From positions 13,103,299 to 13,167,298 of the forward strand of contig BSYO01000009.1 in the NCBI GenBank assembly GCA_033239525.1: a stretch of 64,000 bases of DNA, in the 5' to 3' direction. Every line of letters starts with the position of its first letter. Position 1 is the stretch's first letter. Under the pieces are notes generated by a model. That model saw only the letters and a program-made list of their open reading frames with translations, searched no databases and was not told the DNA's origin. The position numbers and the translations under genes were made by a program. Shown piece by piece: positions 35,692-45,254 of the stretch. This DNA comes from Nepenthes gracilis. Taxonomy: Eukaryota > Streptophyta > Magnoliopsida > Caryophyllales > Nepenthaceae.

Positions 35692-36234
35692 AATGGTCAG
35701 AATTATCCTGACTGGACTAATGAACATACTACTATTATTAAAACTCTAAAACAACAAGTCCAACATTTACCATGTCTAGGAATACAACATCCACATGCAT
35801 TACTTATTGTTAAAACTGATGCCTCTGATATAGGATATGGCGGCATCCTTAGACAAAAATTAGATTCAAATACGCACACATAAATAGTTAGATTTCATTC
35901 TGGATTATAGTTAGGAGCACAGAAAAATTATTCAACCATTAAAAAAGAAATTTTATCCATTGTTTTATGCATATCAAAATTTCAAGATGATTTATACAAT
36001 AAGAAATTTCTTTTAAAAATTGATTTCAAAGCTGCTAAAGATGTTTTACAAAATGATGTTAAAAATCTTATTTCTAAATAAATTTTTGCACGTTGGCAAG
36101 CTATTTTATCTATTTTTTATTTTGACATTGAATTTATTAAAGGCTCTTCTAATTCTATATTAGATTTCTTGACAAGAGAATTCCTACTCGAACATCATGC
36201 CAAGGAAAAGGAAAAGCCCCTCACAAAAAGCTAA
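35692..36234 (+). pseudogene. EPRV RNase H domain, end of pol
   Basis: One continuous plus-strand frame with three in-frame stops and no frameshift. Landmarks: QHLPCL, IVKTDASDIGYGGIL (first catalytic D), KNYSTIKKEIL (catalytic E), KFLLKIDFKAA (third acid), FDIEFIKGSSNSILDFLTRE (last acid), then a lysine-rich end and a TAA at 36,232-36,234. This is the Caulimoviridae RNase H. The RT palm that should precede it is absent; the segment begins at the 22-nt shared sequence. The final 38 nt overlap the next ORF. Confidence 0.88.
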
Positions 36235-36508
36235 ACAAACTCTTATACCCTTCTTCACTTATGATTAATTTTATGAAATCTTTTCATGGCTTCCTGTCAA
36301 AGCCTTATTCAAATTCTCCTCTCTTTCTAAATCTTTTCTATATTTCATCTCCGAAACATATTTTCTTAAATACCATTCCTATCATGCCTCAATCAAAGAT
36401 GATGAAGCCTATCTTCTGCAATCAAAATATAGTAGACGATGAAACTTTATTCCCCCAAGAGATATGATACTACCAATTAATTCTATCAGTACTATCTATG
36501 ATCAGTGG
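36197..36508 (+). pseudogene. EPRV-linked F-box ORF, 5' part (interrupted by LINE)
   Basis: The ORF starts at ATG 36,197, inside the end of the RNase H frame (38-nt overlap, +1 register). It begins with the basic MPRKRKSPSQKAKQ, a possible nuclear signal. After an in-frame TAA at 36,266 it reads FYEIFSWLPVKALFKF then SLSKSFLYFISETYFLKYH, which matches the plant F-box pattern (L-P-V-K-x-L-x-x-F-x-x-x-S-K-S-x-x-x-x-I-S-x-x-x-F-x-x-x-H). An in-frame TGA lies at 36,440. The frame runs to 36,508, where the LINE begins after the target duplication, and continues in register at 45,255. F-box proteins bind SKP1 and bring targets to an SCF ubiquitin ligase. The coupling to pol suggests a viral rather than host gene; this is inference. 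Confidence 0.62.
36491..36508. other. Target site duplication of the LINE, left copy
   Basis: ACTATCTATGATCAGTGG is repeated exactly at 45,237-45,254. An 18-bp duplication is typical for L1-type target-primed insertion. Confidence 0.95.
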
Positions 36509-36573
36509 CCTGTAATCCTGCTAAAACTCGTTTCCCTGACACTGTTCATCTCCTTCCCTCTCGTTGACGTTTT

Positions 36574-38670
36574 TTGAATCCTTGCCTCGCCCTAAACCCT
36601 CATCGCCGGCGCCCATGGCGCCGGTTGACTCCCACCCATCTCGCCTCCCTAAAACGGTGCCCTCTTCTCCATCTCTTGAACTTCCCCGTTGCTTTTCGAC
36701 CCCTTCCTCGCCCGGCAACTCCGTGGCCACCGAGATTTTCGTCCTCGGCCACCTCTTCCCTCTTCTCTCCCTCTTCACCCGACCTCCCTTACCCTCTTCC
36801 CTACTGCGGCTTCCGGCTTAGCTCTCCGCAAAGCCGTCCTTTGACTGGATTCGATATTTGCTCTGCATCAAACTCCCGTTCTTCTGTTCGGCCGGATTCT
36901 CACACCCTGCAAGTCGGGGGATGCAATCTTCGTCCGGCGACCTCCCCACCTGTCCTGTGCACTCCTGATGGGGCTTTCCTTGCCTCCTTAAGGAAGGAAG
37001 CCCGTCCTGCCCAAACCGATTTGGTGGATTCAATCATTGTCGATGAGTCCTTCAATGGAGGCCCGATTCAGTCGATTGGTTGCTGTGGGTCCCCGTGCTG
37101 CTGTGATCTTTCCAGATGCCCTGCCGGGCCTCATTCCTCGTTGGCTGAACCTCCTTCAGCGGTGCCAGTTCCAGATTCTAATCATGGAAGCCGTTTGGTT
37201 TTTGATCAAAATCATTCCCATCTGGTTTCTGTACAAACAAATCTACCCGATGCTGAACTTTGCCTTTCTCCCAGATTGCCTGCTGCGCCCCCCCTGTGTC
37301 ATGGTGTCCATAAGTCCAAATCAGGGAGCGGCTCTGGCCTTCCGGATCGCTTGGGCTCTGGCACGCCTGGCGCCTCTTGGGCCTCGGTTGTGGAAAAGCG
37401 GGTTGATGGAGGTAAGTCCATGATCAAATTCTTCCCTCCCACTCCCTCCGATATGGCTAATCTAATTCTGTCCCCCTCTCCCGAAGTTATCCAACAGAGT
37501 GAGGACCTGTGGGGCTCCACTGTCGTGGGATATTTTAACGGTAACCCGGTGCATTTTAATGCTGTTAATAACATAACTAGAAAAATTTGGAGGAAGTTCG
37601 AGCTACAACATGTAGCTGGGAACGAGTCGGGGTTCTTCTTCTTCCGCTTCTCCTCGGACGCAATGCTCGAGAATTGTTTTAATAGCGGACCGTGGTCAAT
37701 TGCTGGCCATACCATTTTCGTTAAGAGATGGGTGTCGGGGATGGTTTTATCCCGTGAAGAGCATAAGTCATTTCCAGTTTGGATCACTATGTCTGGGATC
37801 CCGGTGGAGTATTGGACCCCTCTGGGTTTATGCTGGATAGCGAGTGCTGTTGGGAAACCCATTCGGCTGGACCCGGTCACAGAGAAATTAGAGCGGTTGG
37901 GTTTTGCTAGAGTATGTGTCGAAATGGGGGCCGAAGCCCCTCGACCGGCATCGGTGAAGATCCGCACTAATGGCTCTGGCGGCCATTCGGATGACAATTT
38001 TAGAGAGATTTCGATTGAATACCAACATAAGCCAGCGCGTAAGGAGGCCCTCAAGAAGATTGGGAGTAAAGGTCCGCTAATTAAAAAAGCATGGGTCCCT
38101 AAGAAGGTGGACCATGCTAAAGCCCATCCCAAAATGTCCCCCAGAAAGAAAGATGAAATACACCTTGGAAGGTCTATTCAGAAGGATGTTCATTCTGACA
38201 ATCCTTTTAGTGTCCTCCAGGCGCCTCTCATTGAAGACCCCTTGGCGTGCGATGTTCACATCCCGCCGAATCACCGGATTGAGGTCTCCACGGATAATCA
38301 ACATGCCCATCCACCTAGTGGCCCTGAGGTGGTGAGACCTCATGATGGGATCAAGCCCCTGCCTAGGTCTTCCCAGACCCCCGGTCCGGTAAGGCCACAC
38401 GTTGGTTCCGAAAGCTACAATGTTGAGGCCCCGGCCTGTGACTTTGTTGTCCAGCGACCGGTGATGATCAATGGCCATGTGGATGATTCAGGACAATTAG
38501 CATTGGAAAGCCCACACGATCCACTGAGCCCTGGCCCTGCTTCGGACGAATATGACTCCATTGGCTTTGAATTGGTGCCTAAGAGTAGGAGCCGTAAATC
38601 CTCTAAGAGGACGAGAAAAGTACAGGGGCCTAAAAAAAAGAACCCCCTTACGCCGGTTTCTAATGGTTAA
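36574..38670 (+). CDS. LINE ORF1: DUF4283-type RNA-binding protein
   Basis: An open frame of about 698 codons, ending with TAA at 38,668-38,670. No ATG lies near its 5' end in this frame; an ATG at 36,615 in another frame (MAPVDSHPSRL) may be the original start followed by a 1-nt indel before about 36,830. The N-terminal third is proline/serine-rich. The DUF4283 domain spans about 37,420-37,990 and includes MIKFFPPTPSDM, LWGSTVVGYFNG, FFFFRFSSDAMLENCFNSGPW and SFPVWITMSGIPVEYW. The C-terminal part is basic and proline-rich; no CCHC knuckle is evident. In plant L1 elements this protein binds the element RNA and acts with ORF2 in cis. Confidence 0.85.
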   Translation: MNPCLALNPHRRRPWRRLTPTHLASLKRCPLLHLLNFPVAFRPLPRPATPWPPRFSSSATSSLFSPSSPDLPYPLPYCGFRLSSPQSRPLTGFDICSASNSRSSVRPDSHTLQVGGCNLRPATSPPVLCTPDGAFLASLRKEARPAQTDLVDSIIVDESFNGGPIQSIGCCGSPCCCDLSRCPAGPHSSLAEPPSAVPVPDSNHGSRLVFDQNHSHLVSVQTNLPDAELCLSPRLPAAPPLCHGVHKSKSGSGSGLPDRLGSGTPGASWASVVEKRVDGGKSMIKFFPPTPSDMANLILSPSPEVIQQSEDLWGSTVVGYFNGNPVHFNAVNNITRKIWRKFELQHVAGNESGFFFFRFSSDAMLENCFNSGPWSIAGHTIFVKRWVSGMVLSREEHKSFPVWITMSGIPVEYWTPLGLCWIASAVGKPIRLDPVTEKLERLGFARVCVEMGAEAPRPASVKIRTNGSGGHSDDNFREISIEYQHKPARKEALKKIGSKGPLIKKAWVPKKVDHAKAHPKMSPRKKDEIHLGRSIQKDVHSDNPFSVLQAPLIEDPLACDVHIPPNHRIEVSTDNQHAHPPSGPEVVRPHDGIKPLPRSSQTPGPVRPHVGSESYNVEAPACDFVVQRPVMINGHVDDSGQLALESPHDPLSPGPASDEYDSIGFELVPKSRSRKSSKRTRKVQGPKKKNPLTPVSNG

Positions 38671-41600
38671 CATAGCTTGCTGGAACGTGAGAGGACTCAA
38701 TGGGATGGTGAAAGCCCATGAAGTCCGCAATCTCATTTGGACCCATGCCTGTTCCATTATCGGCCTGGTTGAAACTAAAGTTGCAGAGAATAACGCGGCC
38801 TCTATCTCAGATAGGATTAATCCTCAATGGACGTGGTCCATGAACTATTCCACCTCCTCCGTTGGGAGAATCTGGGTTGGATGGGACCCAATGAAGGTGG
38901 ATGTTAAGGTTATCTCCAAGGACGACCAGGTTATCCATACTGATGTGTCTTTCCTTGAAGATAACGTTCATTGCCTCCTGTCCTTTGTGTACGGTGCAAA
39001 CTTAGAGGTTTCAAGAAAACTCCTCTGGCAAAGCCTTAGGAGGCATTCGGGCCTCTTGTGCGACATTCCGTGGGCTGTTCTGGGCGACTTTAATGCTATT
39101 CGATCGGCGACTGAGGCCCTTGGAGGATCCTGGCACTATAAGAGTTCCACTGACATCAATGAATGTTTTAGAGACTGTGACCTTGAAGATGTTAGTCACG
39201 AAGGTCAGTTTTTCACCTGGAATGATGGTCGCAAACCCACTACTCGTATCTTCAGGAAATTAGATAGAGTCGTCGCGAACGGTCCTTGGTTCGATCTTTT
39301 TAGAAGATCTAAAACAGTTTTTCCACCAGCCAGGTTATCTGATCACTCCCCATGCATTCTTCTTCTTGCTGGTTGGAATGCCCGTAAACGTGGGATGTTC
39401 CGATTTAATAATTTTCTCACCAAGTTCCCAAAATTCCTTCCTCTGGTCAAGGAAGCTTGGGAGTCTGAAAGTGCGGGTACCCCGATGTTCAAGTTGGTGT
39501 CATCTCTCAAAAAGGTGAAGAATGCGCTCAAGAATCTTAATGGTCAGAATGGAGATGTCCATGAAAAGGTATTACGTACTCAAAAATGCCTGGAAGATGT
39601 CCAATCTATGACCATCCCTCACACAGGGAATTGTGACATAGAACAACATTGTAAGGCTGCTTATTATTCTGCAATGGCTAAGGAGGCTGACTTCCTCCGT
39701 CAAAAAGCCAAGATCAAATGGATCAAAGAGGGAGACCAATGCACCAAATTCTTTTTCAAGACTGTTAATGGGAACATTAACCGGAACAGGATTATCTCCC
39801 TCCTTGATGAGTCCGGTAACCCTACTAAAGGACCGGAGGAGCTTAATCACCTAATTGAAGGCCATTTCAAAAATGCTCTTGGATCTGGTCGATTCCATGG
39901 GACGGCGAAGACGAATCGGCTCCGGCCTTACATTCTTAATACTGTCCCTGACTCTCAAACTGGCCCCCTTGTTAGGCCGGTTAGTGATGAGGAAATTTGC
40001 TCTGCGATCTTCTCCATAGGTGATGATAGAGCTCCTGGTCCTGACGGTTTTTCATCGAAATTCTTTAAGGACTCTTGGGAGATAACGGGTCAAACTGTTT
40101 CTGAAGCAATCCATGATTTCTTTAATCATGGAAAGCTCCTTAAACAGTTGAACACCACTTTGATCAGCCTTATTCCTAAGGTTTAGTCCCCGCGATCGGT
40201 TTCAGACTTTCGCCCTTTCTCCTGTTGCACTGTTATTTACAAAGTCATATCCAAAATTCTTGCTAACAGAATCACGGCCACTCTTCCCTTCCTGGTTGAC
40301 AGATGCCAAACGGCCTTTGTGGCGGGGCGGCAGATTAGTGATAATATCCTTCTAGCTCAGGAGCTCCTACATAAGTATTATCTTGGATCTGATCCACCTG
40401 GATGTACTATGAAGGTTGATCTTATGAAAGCTTATGACTCTGTCTATTGGGATTTTATTATCAATATTCTGACCCTCATGAAGTTTCCCCCACAAATGGT
40501 CAATTGGATAGGCCAGTGCATCACTACTCCGATGTATTCACTCAACATCAGTGGGGAAGTTGTTGGATTCTTCAAAGGTGGTAAAGGTCTTCGCCAAGGG
40601 GATCCACTTTCTCCCTATTTATTTGTCCTTGTAATGGAGGTTCTTAATGGCATCATAGAGGTCAAGGCAAGGCGGAATAATCAGTTTAAATTTCACTGAA
40701 AATGCGCCGAAATTCAGACTGTTATGCTTGCCTTTGCTGATGACCTCCTCCTCTTCTCCCAGGCTGATACCCAGTCTACCCAGATCCTCAAAGAATGCCT
40801 TGATGAATTTCATGTTATCTCCGGCCTATCAGCTAATCCGAAGAAAAGTGAAGTCTTCATCTGTTCTGAGGACGCTTCCCTACATCATAAAATAGCTGCT
40901 ATCATGGGATTTAAAATGGGCAAACTTCCGATAAGATACCTGGGGGTCCCATTGATCACCTCTAGGCTCTCAGTTTCTGATTGCAAATCTCTCACTGACA
41001 GAATCACTAAGAGGACTACATCTTGGAAATGTAGATGGCTCTCCTTCGGTGGGCGATTGCAACTCGTTGCCTCCATTCTCTCTTCTATCCACCTTTATTG
41101 GGCCTCTCTTTTTATTTTGCCCAAAACCATCCTTAAAGCAATCGTGTGCATTCTTCGCCGCTTCCTTTGGAATGGTGCTTCCGAAGGCAGAGTCTGTGCT
41201 AAAGCAGCATGGCATGATATTTGCTTCCCCAAATCTGAAGGTGGGCTGGGTATTAAGAACCTACTAGATCAAAACAAGGCCCTCAATTGTAAGCTTCTTT
41301 GGCGCCTCTTAACTAAAGACCCGAATTCGGCCTGGTCTTCATGGATTTATAAGAACAGAATCAAAGACCGGTGCATTTGGACCCTAAAAATCCCGACATC
41401 TGCCCATTGGAGCTGGCGCAAGATTATGAAACTGAGGACTTTCATGCGTGCCTACGCTGTCAAGGATATAGGGGATGGTACTGATACCTTCCTCTGGCAC
41501 GATAACTGGCACCCCCTTGGACCCCTGAGTGAGGTGAGTACTGAACGTACCCGCCTTGTTTCGGGTTTGAATTGGGACGTTAAGGTTGATGCAATAATCA

Positions 41601-41920
41601 GGAATAATAAATGGTCTTGGCCCCACCCTTTTGACACTAAGGTGTCCCACCTTGCAATGAATATGCCGAAAAATCCTCCTCGCAGCAATCAAAAAGACTC
41701 TTTGAGATGGATTGGGAACGTCAAGGGAATTTTCACGACTAAATCTGCTTACCGTCTCATCCATCCTCCCAAACCTAAGGTTTATTGGACTCAATTGGTG
41801 TGGGGTCCTTCCCATATCCCTTCCCACGCCTTCACCCTTTGGCTTGCCGTTAAGGGAAGATTGAATACTCTTGACCGCCTCCATTATATCCCAAACCTGT
41901 CTCCGCAATGCACACTCTGC

Positions 41921-41935
41921 AATTCAGAAAATGAA
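41921..41935. other. Target duplication of the short insertion in ORF2, left copy
   Basis: AATTCAGAAAATGAA is repeated at 42,215-42,229. Confidence 0.93.
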
Positions 41936-42214
41936 TTTTTTTTTTTGGTAAGTAAGTGTGTATTTTGGATTGATGGGAGAAAAAATTACAAAATACAATG
42001 TTTTAACTCCAAGTTTTTTGACTTGGAGTTAGAACAAAAAAACGTTAGGGCATACCCCGAGCGATAGGTACATCAGATATATCCACACAACAACCTCTAA
42101 AAGGTACGATCAAACAAAAAATAGAAAATGAAACTGTCATTTTACAAGAGCATGCTACCCACAACCGCAATGCATCCCAAAGTTACACAGCAGGAAGCAA
42201 ATCGGCATCTATTC
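41936..42214 (-). mobile_element. Short non-LTR insertion sharing the LINE tail
   Basis: 279 bp, minus orientation (T-run at its left end, i.e. a 3' A-tail on the minus strand). About 130 bp at its 3' end match the end of the LINE (45,115-45,236) and the element at 52,212-52,521: GCTCGGGGTATGCCCTAACG, a hairpin, and TTTCTCCCATCAATCC. The other ~150 bp match neither, so this is a SINE-like or chimeric element, or a 5'-truncated LINE of a different subfamily. Insert plus duplication is 294 nt, so the reading frame downstream is kept, but a stop arises inside at about 42,065. Confidence 0.8.
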
Positions 42215-42229
42215 AATTCAGAAAATGAA
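42215..42229. other. Target duplication of the short insertion in ORF2, right copy
   Basis: Pairs with 41,921-41,935; zf-RVT coding text resumes at DLGHLFFSC. Confidence 0.93.
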
Positions 42230-42580
42230 GACCTTGGTCATCTTTTCTTTTCTTGCCATTTCTCCAGAGATTTATGGAATCTTGTTCGAAGACACTCCGG
42301 TATTCATTGGCCCCATCCCGATTGGAATCAGAACATATCTTGGGCTGCTTCTATTTGGAAAGGGAAAAGCTTTATGGCTGTCTCAAAACGATTATCTCTG
42401 GCCGCCACGGTTTACTTCATATGGAGGGAGCGTAATAACCGTGTATTCCAAAAATCATCTCCCCAGGACATTTTCCAAATCTTCTCTTCGGTGGTCAATG
42501 TTGTGAGACTTAGACTATTGACCATCCCGGTGCCTGAAAGGGGAGTCTCCAGGACGACTCGGATGCGGTGGGGAGTATAA

Positions 42581-45110
42581 AAAAAAAAAAGAGACTTGAG
42601 TGGCTGGTGTTGCTACCTCCTGGCCTACCAACTGATCTTTGGCGGTTTTTGCCTTTCTCTCGTACGGAGTCTGTGATTATCGACGATTGACTTCGACGGC
42701 TCCGTTGGAGCTTGGTTCCCAGTTGTGGTTAGTTTGTTCATTCATAAAATTTGTTTTGTGTTTTTGATTTTGGCCGGTGCTCTTTCCAGATTGTTTTGTA
42801 GTCCCCTCCCTCAACTTGCCTACCCTCCCCCTCCCAAAAAAAAAAAAAAAAAGAGGTGTGCGTGTGTGTTATATGCGGGGCGTTCTTGATTCTGATGGGT
42901 TTGTGACTGCGGATGTAATTTTTTGGACGGTCTGGTTCCTTTGTTGAGACCTTGTGGCTGATGAATGGTTGTGGAATTGGAATGCGCTGGTTTCCTGTTG
43001 TTGTCTTCCATGCAGATTTTGTTGTCTTTGATCTGCCCAGGGGTGGTCTGAGGTCGATGTTTTCGGTATTTTGTTGTCCCATTGGGGCTTTGAATATGCT
43101 GTTTTTGCTGGGTGGCAAGTGTCTTGGACTCTTGAAGCTGACGGTCAACAGTAATCGAGAAGTGTGGGCTGTCGGTTGATTGTCTGCGGTGTCGCCGAAT
43201 GGGGATAAAGTGGGTCTTTGGAGCGGTCTGACTGTGGAAAAGTGGTGTGGGTAATGCCATGGCTTGCTGTGTCTTTCGAATCTGCAGATGTAAAACTGGG
43301 TGTCGATGTGGAATGTGAAGTAGGATCATACTGATCTGGCAAGCAGGACAGAAGTTGAAATTTGATCTTTGATGCCCACGGTTGATTGCATGATTGATGC
43401 CCATGGCTATTAGTAGGGTATGTACTGCCTACTTGTTGGCTTGATGCTGTGGTCCACCGTGCTGAGATGCTATTGGTCTGTGTATCGTGCTGTTTGGGCC
43501 ATGCTGCTGATGCTGTGGCTTCTCTAAATGTGCACTGTTTGTTGCTGAATTACATGTTTTCTGTTTTCTTGATATTTTCTTTGGAGGAGCACAATTTATT
43601 CTGCGGCTGAGTAATAGTGATTTTGTCTTTTTGCTGGAATGCTGTGATGCGGTTCTGTTTGGTGTGACTTGGGAGTATTGGATTCCTGATGGCCTTGAAC
43701 ATGGCTGATAGGCTGAATGTGCTTCTGGGTGGATGCGAATGCTTCTGTTTGATCCGATGTAAATGAAGAGGCAGGCCTGCTTGCCCTCTCATGATTACAT
43801 GATGTCCGAAGCTGGTAGATGGAAGGAGCTGGTATTGCTTGTGCAGGCTATTAATACTGTCGTGGCCAGTATGCTTCCTTGAAGCTTGGTTTGTACTGCA
43901 CACGGTTTTTTTAGCAGGTAACTTGTTCTGTGGGGATGTGTTGCAGCTGCACGTCGACGATGCTCTTTTGGTTTGCGGTGTGTTGCGTGCTGCAGAATGG
44001 TGAACTTCTGTACTGTGGCTTCCATGGCGCCATTGATGACACGATGGTGCTGATATGTCCACACTGTTGTTGGCTGCTACTGGAACTTTGTGCAGGTGCT
44101 GAAGGTGTTGGCGTTGGAATTCCTGTGTGCAGTTGGCTGTGTCTGATTCTTATTTATTTGATGTTGCTGAGCCTATGATGGAATGCGGCCGTTGTTGAGC
44201 CCATGAGAGCTTGGAGCTAGCTGCTGTTGCTGGTGAAGAACGCATCATGATGTTATCTGATTTATGTTGGGTTGCAACTCGTTCTCCTACTGGGAGTTTC
44301 TTTGTCCAGATTGGATTGGCGATTTTGCATGTTACTTTACCCATGATGCTGCTGCTCTGTTTGATCTTGCTATCCTGTGGCGATATGCTGTCCGGTTGCT
44401 ACTGGTGACTGCTGGCTGGAGGTTTCTATCGGCTGGAGGCTTTGGAAAAATGGTGGCAGTTCTTGGTCTTGCTGGAATGGCTGGTGCAGCAGTCTTGGAC
44501 CTGCTGTCCGGAGGCTGCAGGTGTTAGCAGATTTAGAATATTACACTGCTTGTTTTGAAGTCTTTATTTTGTGCGCCGGGTCCCAATATATTTGTGCAGG
44601 CAACTGATGCTGAAACTGAAGCAGTAGGGAGTAGCTGGCAGACGTTTCCTCCTTGCTGCTTTTGATTTCGGGTTCTTGGTGGTGGAGCGGTGCTATGAAA
44701 TTCTGGAGTGGATTGTAAACTGCCTTGCTTCATACTGGGCGTGTGTGAATTGAATCTGAAGCTGTCTATTTTGCTCTTGTTTGATGTTTTCGGATGCTGT
44801 TGGATCTTCTTGCCCCTTCGAAGAGTTGTACTGCTTTTGTGCCTTCTTGCTGCGGTTGTGTTGAAGATCTTGAGGCGCTGATGTGTTGCTTCGGGTTTGC
44901 TGCGAACTGCTGGAATGGGGTGCCCATATTAAGATGTTGGTTGCGAACTTCGTTTTCTGTTGCATATATTAGTGCATGTTAGGCTGCTTTTTGGCTTGAA
45001 CTGAAATTTGTTAGGTTGGGTTTGCCAACCTTGTTTTGTGTTTGTTTGGTTTCTTTTCTGTGGGGTCTGTAATTAGTTATCCTCATAGAGTTCTTTGATA
45101 TTTTCTGTTG
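42581..45110 (+). other. LINE 3' region, T/G-rich, non-coding
   Basis: About 2.5 kb after the ORF2 stop with no convincing gene. It is strongly T- and G-rich on the plus strand (many TGCTG, GTTG and TGGAA words). Two internal A-runs lie at 42,581-42,592 and 42,836-42,854. They may be remains of older element ends, or mark a 3'-transduced or captured segment. Frames of up to ~190 codons here come from the skewed composition. Confidence 0.7.
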
Positions 45111-45236
45111 TAACACTTGCTCGGGGCATGCCCTAGCGTTTATGTTTTATCTTCAAGTCAAAACACTTGGAGATAAAACATAGATTCTGTAATTTTTCTC
45201 CCATTAATCCAAAATACTTACTTACCGAAAAAAAAA
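45111..45236 (+). other. Conserved LINE 3' end with hairpin and A-run
   Basis: After CTCGGGGCATGCCCTAG, containing the palindrome GGGCATGCCC, comes a stem-loop with arms TTTTATCTTCAAGT and ACTTGGAGATAAAA, then TTTCTCCCATTAATCC and a short A-run. The same arrangement occurs in the short elements at 41,936-42,214 and 52,212-52,521. It is probably the RNA structure recognised by the LINE reverse transcriptase. Confidence 0.7.
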
Positions 45237-45254
45237 ACTATCTATGATCAGTGG
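45237..45254. other. Target site duplication of the LINE, right copy
   Basis: Exact copy of 36,491-36,508. The F-box ORF resumes here in register. Confidence 0.95.

Larger units (their letters stand above)
38663..42580 (+). pseudogene. LINE ORF2: endonuclease, RT, zf-RVT (broken)
   Basis: The start ATG at 38,663 overlaps the ORF1 stop (ATGGTTAA), a layout that favours reinitiation. The endonuclease (about 38,670-39,370) shows IACWNVRGLNG, GLVETKV (catalytic E), LGDFNAI and LSDHSPC. RT (about 39,990-40,830) shows DDRAPGPDGFS, then after a TAG stop at 40,184 SDFRPFSCC, KVDLMKAYDSV, GLRQGDPLSPYLF, and after a TGA at 40,697 AFADDLLLFSQ with the active-site ADD. The zf-RVT near 41,905-42,255 (CTLC...HLFFSC) is split by a short insertion at 41,936-42,214. 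The frame is otherwise continuous to TAA at 42,578-42,580. The stops make the copy inactive. Confidence 0.93.
36509..45236 (+). mobile_element. L1-type LINE, near full length
   Basis: Flanked by an 18-bp exact duplication and ending in a short A-run. It carries ORF1 (DUF4283-like gag), ORF2 (AP endonuclease, RT, zf-RVT) and a long 3' region of about 2.65 kb. Two in-frame stops and a short insertion in ORF2 show it is dead, but decay is light compared with the surrounding EPRV, so it is a relatively recent insertion. Its 5' end at 36,509 looks complete because an untranslated leader precedes ORF1. Confidence 0.93.

Noticed and set aside
42738..44982. Many frames of 60-190 codons on both strands in the LINE 3' region
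   Set aside because: The strong T/G skew removes stops in some frames; there are no domains and no start context.
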